A DNA stretch of 19,771 nt from an uncultured Ruminococcus sp. Its GTDB lineage: Bacteria > Bacillota > Clostridia > Oscillospirales > Acutalibacteraceae. Shown one piece after another: positions 14,210 through 19,771 of the stretch. Both the position numbers and the translations under genes were made by a program. The notes beneath the pieces are model-generated. The model ran no database searches, had not been told where the DNA came from, and saw nothing but the letters and a program-made list of their open reading frames with translations. The stretch is from the NCBI GenBank assembly GCA_902803035.1, contig CADCON010000143.1, forward strand, positions 1 to 19,771, in the 5' to 3' direction. How positions within the stretch are numbered: the first letter of the stretch is position 1; each line of letters begins with the position of its first letter.

Positions 14210-15301
14210 TCAGCCAAGAATCAGCAGTTCTCTGTCGAGCGACGCCAGATCGACCGCGCCGTCCGCCGTTTTATAGAGCATATTCTCAATCCGGACGCCG
14301 TACCTGCCGGGAAGATAAATGCCGGGCTCCACGGTAATGACCGAATTCACCGGAATCTTGCCGCCCCGGAAGGACACGGACGGGAATTCATGGATTTCCA
14401 GCCCCACGCCGTGACCGGTCGAATGTCCGAAGAAATCGCCGTAGCCCTCGGCGGTAATCAGATCGCGGGCTGCCGCGTCGCATTCGGCAAGGTCGTCGCC
14501 GCCGGCAAAGAGGTAATCCATCGCGTGCTGCTGCGCGCGCAGCACGATATCGTAAATTCTGCGCTGCTCCTCGCAGATATCGCCGTAAGCGACGGTTCTG
14601 GTCATATCGGAATGATAACCATCCACCACGCATCCCACGTCAAAGGTGATGAGGTCGCCGTTTTTGATTCTGCGCTGACCCGGCACCGCGTGGGGCATGG
14701 AGCCGTTTTCGCCCGAAGCGACGATGGAATCGAACGCCAGCCTTTCCGCGCCGAGTCTGCGGGCATAGAATTCAAACTCAAAGGCGAGATCCGCTTCGGA
14801 AACGCCCTCGCGCACCATGCCGAAAATATGCTGAAGCGTCTGCTCGGCGATGTTCTGGGCGGCCTTCATACAGGCGATTTCATCGCTGTCCTTGTGTACG
14901 CGGAGAGATTCAATCAGCGCGTCGAGTCCGCCGGTCTGGCTCAGCGCGGCGGGACGCAGCATTTCTTCCATCATGAAATACTGGGAAAGCGTCATGCGGT
15001 CAGCTTCCACCATTATGTTTTTCAGGCCCATACTCTGCGAAATGCCGCCGAATGTCTCCTTCATTTTGCCAGCGGGGTACTCCATCACCTTGCACCAGTC
15101 GATAGCCCTGCCCGCCGCTTCCGTATAGCGGGAATCCGTGACATAGACGCATCCGTTGCGCGTCACGATGAAATAGCCGTTGTCGCAGTTGAATCCGGTG
15201 AAGTACCTGCCGTTGATCTGCGACATGATCAGCGCGCCGTCGTATTCTTCCGGAATGAGTTCAATCAGCGCGGTTGTGCGCCCGAGAAATTTGTTTGTCA
15301 T
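14210..15301 (-). CDS. M24-family Xaa-Pro aminopeptidase-like metallopeptidase
   Basis: This 363-residue cytosolic peptidase of the YqhT/PepP-like group removes N-terminal residues ahead of proline. The N-terminal creatinase-like domain (1-130) is followed by a pita-bread catalytic domain with the dinuclear metal ligands in order: D221 (TFDVG), D232 (SDMTRT), H297 (TGHGVGLEIHE), E325 (TVEPGIYLP) and E339 (RIENM). AAGGAAG lies about 8 nt before the ATG. Only 15 nt separate it from aroQ upstream, so the two are cotranscribed. Its position between aroQ and efp is a long-conserved Firmicutes arrangement. A proline-specific peptidase beside a polyproline translation factor is suggestive but may be historical. 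Confidence 0.93.
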   Translation of the reverse strand: MTNKFLGRTTALIELIPEEYDGALIMSQINGRYFTGFNCDNGYFIVTRNGCVYVTDSRYTEAAGRAIDWCKVMEYPAGKMKETFGGISQSMGLKNIMVEADRMTLSQYFMMEEMLRPAALSQTGGLDALIESLRVHKDSDEIACMKAAQNIAEQTLQHIFGMVREGVSEADLAFEFEFYARRLGAERLAFDSIVASGENGSMPHAVPGQRRIKNGDLITFDVGCVVDGYHSDMTRTVAYGDICEEQRRIYDIVLRAQQHAMDYLFAGGDDLAECDAAARDLITAEGYGDFFGHSTGHGVGLEIHEFPSVSFRGGKIPVNSVITVEPGIYLPGRYGVRIENMLYKTADGAVDLASLDRELLILG

Positions 15302-15316
15302 GAGAATAACTTCCTT

Positions 15317-15757
15317 CTATCTGTCAATCATATCAGCCAGTGCCTGCACGCCGAGAAGATAGCTGTTGGAGCCGAAGCCGCAAATCTGTCCGGCGCAGAC
15401 CGGCGAAATCACCGAAACGTGCCGGAATTCCTCGCGCGCGTGGATATTGGACATATGCACCTCCACAAAGGGCAGCGGCCTGACCGCCGCGATCGCGTCG
15501 CGCAGGGCGTAGCTGTAATGCGTCCACGCGCCGGCGTTGATGACGACGCCCGCGTATTCGCCCTTGGCCGAGTGAATTTTATCAAGAATAACGCCCTCGT
15601 GATTGCTCTGGATGAAGTCCGCCTCCAGACCGAGAGAGGCGGCGTATTCCTTCACCCGGGCGCAGATGGTTTCCAGCGTTTCGGTGCCGTAGACGCCCGG
15701 CTCCCGCACGCCGACCATATTGAGATTGGGGCCGTTGATGATTAAGATATTCTGCAT
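15317..15757 (-). CDS. aroQ: type II 3-dehydroquinate dehydratase
   Basis: AroQ dehydrates 3-dehydroquinate to 3-dehydroshikimate in the shikimate pathway and forms a cytosolic dodecamer. The 146-residue protein has the family signature ILIINGPNLNMVGVREPGVYG (residues 4-24) with catalytic Tyr23 and flexible-loop Arg18, the SNHEG motif (51-55), VINAGAWTHYS (72-82) and catalytic His101 in EVHMSN. The residue after the substrate-binding Asn is Ala (NAGA) where many members have NPGA. The frame is open 50 codons further upstream into the methyltransferase gene, but AGGAGG 6 nt before the ATG at 15757 fixes this start. The upstream gene is the restriction-modification methylase, 40 nt away with no terminator between, so aroQ may be fed by read-through. 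Confidence 0.95.
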   Translation of the reverse strand: MQNILIINGPNLNMVGVREPGVYGTETLETICARVKEYAASLGLEADFIQSNHEGVILDKIHSAKGEYAGVVINAGAWTHYSYALRDAIAAVRPLPFVEVHMSNIHAREEFRHVSVISPVCAGQICGFGSNSYLLGVQALADMIDR

Positions 15758-15797
15758 TTTCGTCCTCCTTTTGCAAGGAACTGTGATATTATTGTCC

Positions 15798-16442
15798 TTA
15801 GCTTTTTTTCGCGATTGTATGATTCTTATAGGTGTTCCAATTGGGTTCATAATCCGCGGTTGCCTGATTTCCCCACATATCCCAACCAGGACGATCGCCT
15901 CTTGCAAATAGTTCTATGCGTTCTCCCTGGCTGCAAGCCTCAATAATGGGAATGATCTCATCCGGCTTACGACTATGTTCACGTTTTTGAGATCGAACTA
16001 GATTTACCTGTGATCGTGCAGGATCAAGCGTCCGATTGGGAGAACTGTTTTTCTTGATTCCAAATAAAAGGAGTTCTGTCACATTTCTGAAATAAAAGCC
16101 AACGCCTCTGCCATCAGGACCGCCGTCTTTCCTGATTTTTTCCCATACAATGTTGGATTTATATTCAAACCCCCATGCATCCATCACAGCCAGGCCATCA
16201 GGAAGAAGCGCGTTTGGCACCCATAAATACAGATGTGCTTTTTCATCAGAGATTTCCGCAATCGGAAGTCTCCTGATATCATCAATCGTCATGGTTTCAT
16301 ATCTCAGCAGCCGTCTGTGTTCCGGCGCAACCTTTCCGGTTCTGTTCTGGAACTGCCATGGCGGATCAGCATAAATCGTATTATATTTTTTTCCGTTAGT
16401 GAAGGTCAGCAATGACTCTGCCGTTTGACGGAAGTCACTCAT
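15798..16442 (-). CDS. MT-A70-family adenine-N6 DNA methyltransferase
   Basis: SAM-dependent adenine methylase, presumably the protective partner of the adjoining endonuclease. In this 214-residue frame YADPPWQFQ (24-32) carries the DPPW catalytic motif of N6-adenine methylases; HLYLWVPNALL (70-80), FRNVTELLLFGIKK (118-131), SRKPDEI (157-163) and ELFARG (177-182) follow as in PF05063. I start at ATG 16442, which overlaps the endonuclease stop by 8 nt. A TTG at 16448 has better spacing (7 nt) to AGGAG and is a real alternative. Base composition is visibly AT-richer than the flanking genes. No specificity subunit or third gene is present, so this is a type II system. Confidence 0.9.
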   Translation of the reverse strand: MSDFRQTAESLLTFTNGKKYNTIYADPPWQFQNRTGKVAPEHRRLLRYETMTIDDIRRLPIAEISDEKAHLYLWVPNALLPDGLAVMDAWGFEYKSNIVWEKIRKDGGPDGRGVGFYFRNVTELLLFGIKKNSSPNRTLDPARSQVNLVRSQKREHSRKPDEIIPIIEACSQGERIELFARGDRPGWDMWGNQATADYEPNWNTYKNHTIAKKS

Positions 16443-17091
16443 AATCAACCACACACTCCTTTTTGATACCTATAGCCAGTATCGGACAACCTCCGTTTCT
16501 CCTGCTATCAAGTCTGTAAAGTAGTTTTCCGATCCAAGTAGTAGACGCTCCATATTTTGGCATTACTTCAAGTGCCTTGAAAATCTCATTTAATTCCTCA
16601 GCACGGGTGACAATAATACCAACATCGATCAGGCCACAATCAAAATATGTCCTCATAGCAAGCAAATCTCTGTCAAAAGTTTGGTCCTTACTGTTCCATT
16701 CCAAGTCAAAAGCAACACGATTCTTAAGAAAATCAATGTTATGCCCGTCAATGTATCCTTCTATTATCTCTGTTTCGTAAGGTTCTTTAGCGAATTTCCC
16801 TCTACGCTGAGCGGATTGTCTAGGATATTTTTTCACGGTGAGATCTCCTGAAATCCGTATCTCTCTCCATCCATACGGATAAAGAACATCGTCAAACTTC
16901 TTTGGTATAGGCGACTCATTCCCACCTGCCATAAGAATATCCTTGTATGTCAGTTCAAATGAGCCAAGGCAATCCTGTATTTCATCCCACTCCGCAGAAA
17001 AAGATTCGTGAAGTATTTCCAATGCATGACCATAATCATAAAACTCATATTTATCAAGAAGACGGTTTCTTATATACTTCGAGAAATCCAT
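16435..17091 (-). CDS. BglII/BstYI-family type II restriction endonuclease
   Basis: This 218-residue nuclease has the family core VAFDLEWNSKDQTFDRDL (126-143), followed by IDVGIIVTR (155-163), both typical of PF09195 enzymes that cut GATC-centred sites such as AGATCT or RGATCY. The acidic E131 and N133, with D120 upstream, are the likely metal and catalytic residues; the usual PD-ExK Lys is replaced, as in BglII where Gln stands there. Specificity cannot be read from sequence. GGAGGAGG lies close before the ATG at 17091. The gene comes before the methylase and overlaps it, so both are made from one transcript. Two sequence lines counted inside it are about 42% and 35% GC, well below neighbours, consistent with recent transfer. 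An AGATCT lies within the gene at 16841-16846. Confidence 0.88.
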   Translation of the reverse strand: MDFSKYIRNRLLDKYEFYDYGHALEILHESFSAEWDEIQDCLGSFELTYKDILMAGGNESPIPKKFDDVLYPYGWREIRISGDLTVKKYPRQSAQRRGKFAKEPYETEIIEGYIDGHNIDFLKNRVAFDLEWNSKDQTFDRDLLAMRTYFDCGLIDVGIIVTRAEELNEIFKALEVMPKYGASTTWIGKLLYRLDSRRNGGCPILAIGIKKECVVDYE

Positions 17092-17165
17092 TTTCCTCCT
17101 CCTGTTTATTCATACTCCATACAAGCGCACAGCACACTAGTCTAGTAATTCGAAAAAAAACAAGA

Positions 17166-18218
17166 TCATCGAAAATAATTGCATTCTCCCAGCTCAACCG
17201 GATCGGGATTGGCGAGGATCCATTCCACGACCGCCCTTGCGACCGCGTTGAAGGTCGCTTCGTCCGTGGCGGGAGAGATTTTCGTGACCGTCCGGATGAT
17301 TCCTTCCCCGGCGGCCTTTCCGCCGCGCAGAATCGCCGCCAGCGCATCCCGCATGGCGCGGAAATCGTCGTCCCAGTTGGCCGCGCCGTTGTCAAGAATC
17401 TCATGGCTCAGCCGGCCGATAATGCGGATGGCTTCGCCCTGCACATACCGCGCCTTGCCGCTGCCGGGGACAAGCATATTCCACAGCTCGTCGTACTGCC
17501 TGACCCATGTCTTCTCCGAAACGGAAATCGGCGCGCTGCCGTCGTATTTTCTCTTGTGCGGAACAGGCGGCACGCCGAATAATTCATACAGTTCCCGCAG
17601 CCCCGCGTCGCAGGTGGGAAGGTAATCGGACGAAAAGCTGTCGCGGTAGAATTCAAAATTCCTGCCGATCTGAGCGACCAGTTCCTTCATACCGTCAGTG
17701 ATCTCCATGCCGGCGTCAATGAAAATGCCGGCAATCAACGCCATTGCCGGAATATCGATATTCTGGCAGCGCACCAATGCTTCTTCCAGGGCATTGAAAC
17801 CGGAACGGCCGTCGGTCAGTTGAATGTCCGCGCCCTTTTCCACCAGCTTTCTAACGCCGTTCGCGCGATAAGCCGTCGCGGCAACCATCAGGGCGGTCGG
17901 GCCGCCTTCCTTCCGGAAATCGATCTCCGCGCCGAGTGAAAGCAGCAGGTCGATATTCTCCGGCCTGCGGACAGCCGCCTGACTGAGGGGCGTGCGACCG
18001 TACGCGTCGGCGTAATTGACGTCCGCGCCATATTCCCTGACCAGCCAGCTTATGACGTCGTGGGGAAGATCCGTATTCATCAGCGCCGACTGTCTGCTGT
18101 AGTTGTCCGTGTATGCGTCGGGCTGACATTGCTTGAGCGTTTCCATGATTTTCTGCGAATCGCCCGATGAAGCGATCCTGTCAAAATCCTTCGGCAGCGT
18201 CTTTTTCAGTCTGGGCAT
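17166..18218 (-). CDS. ankyrin-repeat protein with unrecognised C-terminal half
   Basis: This 350-residue protein has an N-terminal half (about 43-155) with three to four ankyrin repeats, for example ADVNYADAYGRTPLSQAA, a repeat around AEIDFRKEGGPTALMVAA, and a repeat around ADIQLTDGRSGFNALEEAL. Ankyrin repeats mediate protein-protein contact. The C-terminal half (about 190-350) is mainly helical and Trp-containing (YDELWNMLVPGSGKARYVQGEA, split near 250-270) and I do not recognise it. No signal peptide is present, so it is probably cytosolic. GGAGGAG lies about 8 nt before the ATG. Only 15 nt separate it from the Endo IV-like gene upstream, making it the last gene of the yqeG operon. A run of eight U just after the stop has no hairpin. 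Confidence 0.88.
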   Translation of the reverse strand: MPRLKKTLPKDFDRIASSGDSQKIMETLKQCQPDAYTDNYSRQSALMNTDLPHDVISWLVREYGADVNYADAYGRTPLSQAAVRRPENIDLLLSLGAEIDFRKEGGPTALMVAATAYRANGVRKLVEKGADIQLTDGRSGFNALEEALVRCQNIDIPAMALIAGIFIDAGMEITDGMKELVAQIGRNFEFYRDSFSSDYLPTCDAGLRELYELFGVPPVPHKRKYDGSAPISVSEKTWVRQYDELWNMLVPGSGKARYVQGEAIRIIGRLSHEILDNGAANWDDDFRAMRDALAAILRGGKAAGEGIIRTVTKISPATDEATFNAVARAVVEWILANPDPVELGECNYFR

Positions 18219-18233
18219 TGTATTCTCCTCCGC

Positions 18234-19088
18234 TCACTGCGCTCCGTGCGAATGTCCGGAATAATACCTCATCATCGTCAGGGCGTCGTCCGTCTGTGTG
18301 CCGGCGGATTCGCAGATGACCGTGGGGTGCATACCGCGCCGGATAATCTCGTCGATCAGCGGCTCGAACGCGGGGCCATACACTTCATCCGCAAAGGTGA
18401 GGTGACGCTTCTCGCCGCCGGAAGTGTACTCGATCTTGCTGAAATGAATGTGCATATTCCGCAGACGGTCGATGCCCAGCCTGTTCTCGATTTCATCGAG
18501 AGCGGCGACATAATCCATCGTCCCCTGCATACGGCTGTTGAGATGCCCGAAATCCACACAGGGCAGCATTCTCTCGTCCAGTGTGCAGAATTCCAGCACC
18601 TCGCCGAGATCGCCGAGCTGGTTGATCTTGCCCATGACCTCCGGGCAGATGTGGATATGTCCCAGACCGCTGGCGTCAAGGCGTTCCTGCGCCGCCGACA
18701 GCGTCTGCTTCGCAAGGGCGGTCGCATCCCCGCGGCTGCGCTTGCCGAGACCGCCGGGATGCACGACGATTCTGCCGGCTCCCATCCAGTCGGCCGCCTG
18801 CGCGCTCTGAAATATGTATTCGATGGAATTGAGCCGCTTCTCCTCCTCGGCGGAGGCAAGAGAAATAAAGTACGGCGCGTGGATGGAGAGCGTAATGCCG
18901 CGCTCCTTCGCCTTTTCGCCGATGAGAATGCCCTTTTGTTCCCTGACCGTCACGCCGCGCCCGCACTGGTATTCAAAGGCGGTAAGCCCCTGCGCGGCAA
19001 GCCATTCGATGAGCTTCTCGGTGGTTTTGATCTTTTCCGCTGCCGAGCGTTCGCAGCTGCCGGCAGGGCCGAATTTCGGATCAGTCAT
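18234..19088 (-). CDS. Endo IV-like / xylose isomerase-like TIM barrel protein
   Basis: This 284-residue TIM barrel of the AP-endonuclease-2 superfamily conserves most Endo IV metal positions: H70 (SIHAPY), H110 (VVHPGG), E150 (CPEVMG), D179 and H182 (VDFGHLNSR), H213 or H215 (MHIHFS) and E260 (CESA). The loop that in Endo IV holds the Asp-x-His pair reads GGEKRHLTFAD, with Lys227 where Asp is expected before H229, and the following IGxG motif is replaced by EVYGPAFEP. It may thus be an isomerase/epimerase-like relative rather than a true abasic-site endonuclease. It starts 8 nt after the yqeG stop and runs 15 nt into the ankyrin gene, so the three genes form one operon. Confidence 0.85.
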   Translation of the reverse strand: MTDPKFGPAGSCERSAAEKIKTTEKLIEWLAAQGLTAFEYQCGRGVTVREQKGILIGEKAKERGITLSIHAPYFISLASAEEEKRLNSIEYIFQSAQAADWMGAGRIVVHPGGLGKRSRGDATALAKQTLSAAQERLDASGLGHIHICPEVMGKINQLGDLGEVLEFCTLDERMLPCVDFGHLNSRMQGTMDYVAALDEIENRLGIDRLRNMHIHFSKIEYTSGGEKRHLTFADEVYGPAFEPLIDEIIRRGMHPTVICESAGTQTDDALTMMRYYSGHSHGAQ

Positions 19089-19096
19089 TTTGTCAA

Positions 19097-19585
19097 TCAG
19101 TCCCTCCAGAATTGGATGATAAAGCGCTCACAGGCGCGTTTCATTTTAAAGAGAAGCATAGACTCCGGCTCGTAGACCTCCGTCATGACAGTGTACGCGC
19201 CCAGCAGGTTGCCGCCCATGATATCGGTAAAAATCTGATCGCCGATCACGGCTGCCTCCCGAGGCTGAACGCCGAGCCGCTTGCAGGCGCGCCGGAATCC
19301 GACGGGAAGCGGCTTCTTGGCAGCGCCTTCAAACGGAAGCCCCAGAAGCTCCGAGAATTCCCGCACGCGGCGGCCGTTGTTGTTGGAAACCACCATGATC
19401 AGAAAGCCCTGCGACTGCATGAGCGCAAGCCATTCCGCAACGCCCTGCGCCGGGACAGGATTGTTGTGGGTGGTCATCGTATTGTCAATATCCAGCAGCA
19501 GCGCCTTGACGCCGGCTTCACGCAGCATTCCGGGGGTGATATCGATCATCTTGCCGATACGCATTCGTGGCTTGAACAACGCCAT
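19097..19585 (-). CDS. yqeG: YqeG-family HAD IIIA phosphatase
   Basis: This 162-residue HAD phosphatase of the YqeG family has unknown physiological substrate. The motifs are complete: LLLDIDNTM with nucleophile D32 and acid D34, VVSNNN (motif II, S67), the Lys pair K90-K91 (motif III, AKKPLP) and IGDQIFTDIMGGN with D116 and D121 (motif IV). An ATG at 19603 gives six extra residues, but GGAGG at 19596-19600 lies inside that extension and is 10 nt before the ATG at 19585, so I start there. The rpsU terminator hairpin ends about 22 nt before this start, so no promoter fits between; expression relies on read-through from rpsU or a promoter inside its 3' end. Confidence 0.93.
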   Translation of the reverse strand: MALFKPRMRIGKMIDITPGMLREAGVKALLLDIDNTMTTHNNPVPAQGVAEWLALMQSQGFLIMVVSNNNGRRVREFSELLGLPFEGAAKKPLPVGFRRACKRLGVQPREAAVIGDQIFTDIMGGNLLGAYTVMTEVYEPESMLLFKMKRACERFIIQFWRD

Positions 19586-19595
19586 ATTACCTGAT

Positions 19596-19600
19596 CCTCC
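19596..19600 (-). promoter_or_regulatory. Shine-Dalgarno deciding the yqeG start
   Basis: GGAGG on the minus strand overlaps the codons that would follow an ATG at 19603, so that ATG cannot be the start used with it; the ATG at 19585 is 10 nt downstream. Confidence 0.7.
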
Positions 19601-19606
19601 CATACG

Positions 19607-19649
19607 AAAAAGTGCAGGAACGCCGAACGATCCGGCATTACCTGCACTT
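19607..19649 (-). terminator. intrinsic terminator of rpsU
   Basis: AAGTGCAGG (19610-19618) pairs with CCTGCACTT (19641-19649), with an inner GCCG/CGGC stem (19622-19625/19633-19636), then U-rich TTTTT on the minus strand. It lies about 40 nt after the rpsU stop. A second 6-bp hairpin, TTGGCT/AGCCAA (19661-19678), lies between them. Confidence 0.85.
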
Positions 19650-19688
19650 CATTCTCAGAATTGGCTAAGCAGAGCCAAAACGCGGGAA

Positions 19689-19771
19689 TTACTTATACTT
19701 GCGCTTTCTGGCTGCTTCGGACTTCTTCTTGCGGCGTACAGAGGGCTTCTCGTAAGCTTCTCTCTTGCGGA
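19689..19771 (-). CDS. rpsU: 30S ribosomal protein S21, C-terminal part (cut by window edge)
   Basis: Only the last 26 residues are in the window; they read RKREAYEKPSVRRKKKSEAA and end ARKRKYK with stop TAA at 19689-19691. This basic tail is characteristic of S21, which binds the 30S platform near the anti-Shine-Dalgarno. The start lies beyond the right edge. A strong terminator follows. Confidence 0.9.
   Translation of the reverse strand, partial: RKREAYEKPSVRRKKKSEAARKRKYK

Noticed and set aside
14198..15745. 515-codon open frame on the plus strand across the M24 peptidase and aroQ
   Set aside because: It spans two real, well-conserved minus-strand genes and their 15-nt gap, has a His/Arg-rich low-information translation, and no ribosome binding site.
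5480..16846. Avoidance of RGATCY sites as a footprint of the restriction system
   Set aside because: Such sites are easy to find (for example GGATCC at 5480, GGATCT at 5505, AGATCT at 16841), so no strong avoidance is visible, and without counts nothing can be claimed.
15801..17160. Inverted poly-T/poly-A stretches with flanking CG at the two ends of the restriction-modification unit as possible insertion repeats
   Set aside because: They are low-complexity; the left one is just Lys codons at the methylase end. No target-site duplication or recombinase is seen.
17111..17165. ACTAGTCTAGT repeat (about 17135-17147) as a restriction-modification controller box
   Set aside because: Only one short imperfect palindrome is present and no controller gene is encoded, so a C-box claim is unsupported.
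17150..17168. Run of eight U after the ankyrin gene as an intrinsic terminator
   Set aside because: No GC stem precedes it on the minus strand.

Overview
The window looks like chromosomal DNA of a GC-rich, low-redundancy Clostridia member (probably Oscillospiraceae/Ruminococcaceae-like). The support is the gene content: a DapL-type diaminopimelate route, a CD1247-type zinc-ribbon protein beside efp, the aroQ / M24 peptidase / efp order, an ANTAR regulator with a degenerate receiver, YqeG, and strong GGAGG ribosome binding sites. This is inferred from families, not from a taxonomic search. The genes are tightly packed. All but two CDS (5450-6956) lie on the minus strand, no gene-free stretch exceeds about 200 bases, and I saw no tRNA, rRNA, CRISPR array, IS element or prophage gene.

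Layout, left to right. 100-2215: dapF then dapL (minus), the last steps to meso-diaminopimelate for cell wall and lysine. 2351-4012: an ANTAR RNA-binding regulator and a membrane-anchored PP2C phosphatase, each with a recognisable sigma-A-type promoter. 4069-5334: an exported or anchored family 10 glycosylhydrolase-like protein. 5335-5449: overlapping divergent promoters. 5450-6956 (plus): a small DUF1294 membrane protein and a divergent MreB-like actin, closed by a bidirectional terminator at 6972-7022. 7064-8363: an HD-domain protein and a CmpB-like membrane protein, both with TTG starts. 8473-12047: an AAA_28-CYTH fusion followed by a LuxE/LuxC fatty-acid reductase pair without luciferase. 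12187-13431: a small membrane protein, a Nudix hydrolase and the CD1247 zinc-ribbon protein. 13529-15757: aroQ, an M24 aminopeptidase and efp, a common Firmicutes neighbourhood. 15798-17091: an AT-rich restriction-modification pair (BglII/BstYI-like endonuclease plus MT-A70 methyltransferase). 17166-19585: yqeG, an Endo IV-like TIM barrel protein and an ankyrin protein in one close-packed operon. 19689-19771: the C-terminal end of rpsU, cut by the window edge.

Three things deserve most attention. First is the luciferase-free LuxE-LuxC couple with an AAA_28-CYTH protein upstream. Second is the compact restriction-modification island inserted ahead of aroQ, with the endonuclease gene before the methylase gene and the two overlapping. 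Third is a recurring architecture in which an intrinsic-terminator-like hairpin sits only about 20-35 nt before a start codon (dapF, AAA_28-CYTH, Nudix, yqeG), leaving no room for a promoter between them. I found no wholly unfamiliar multi-gene system; the novelty is in combinations, altered residues and leader structures.
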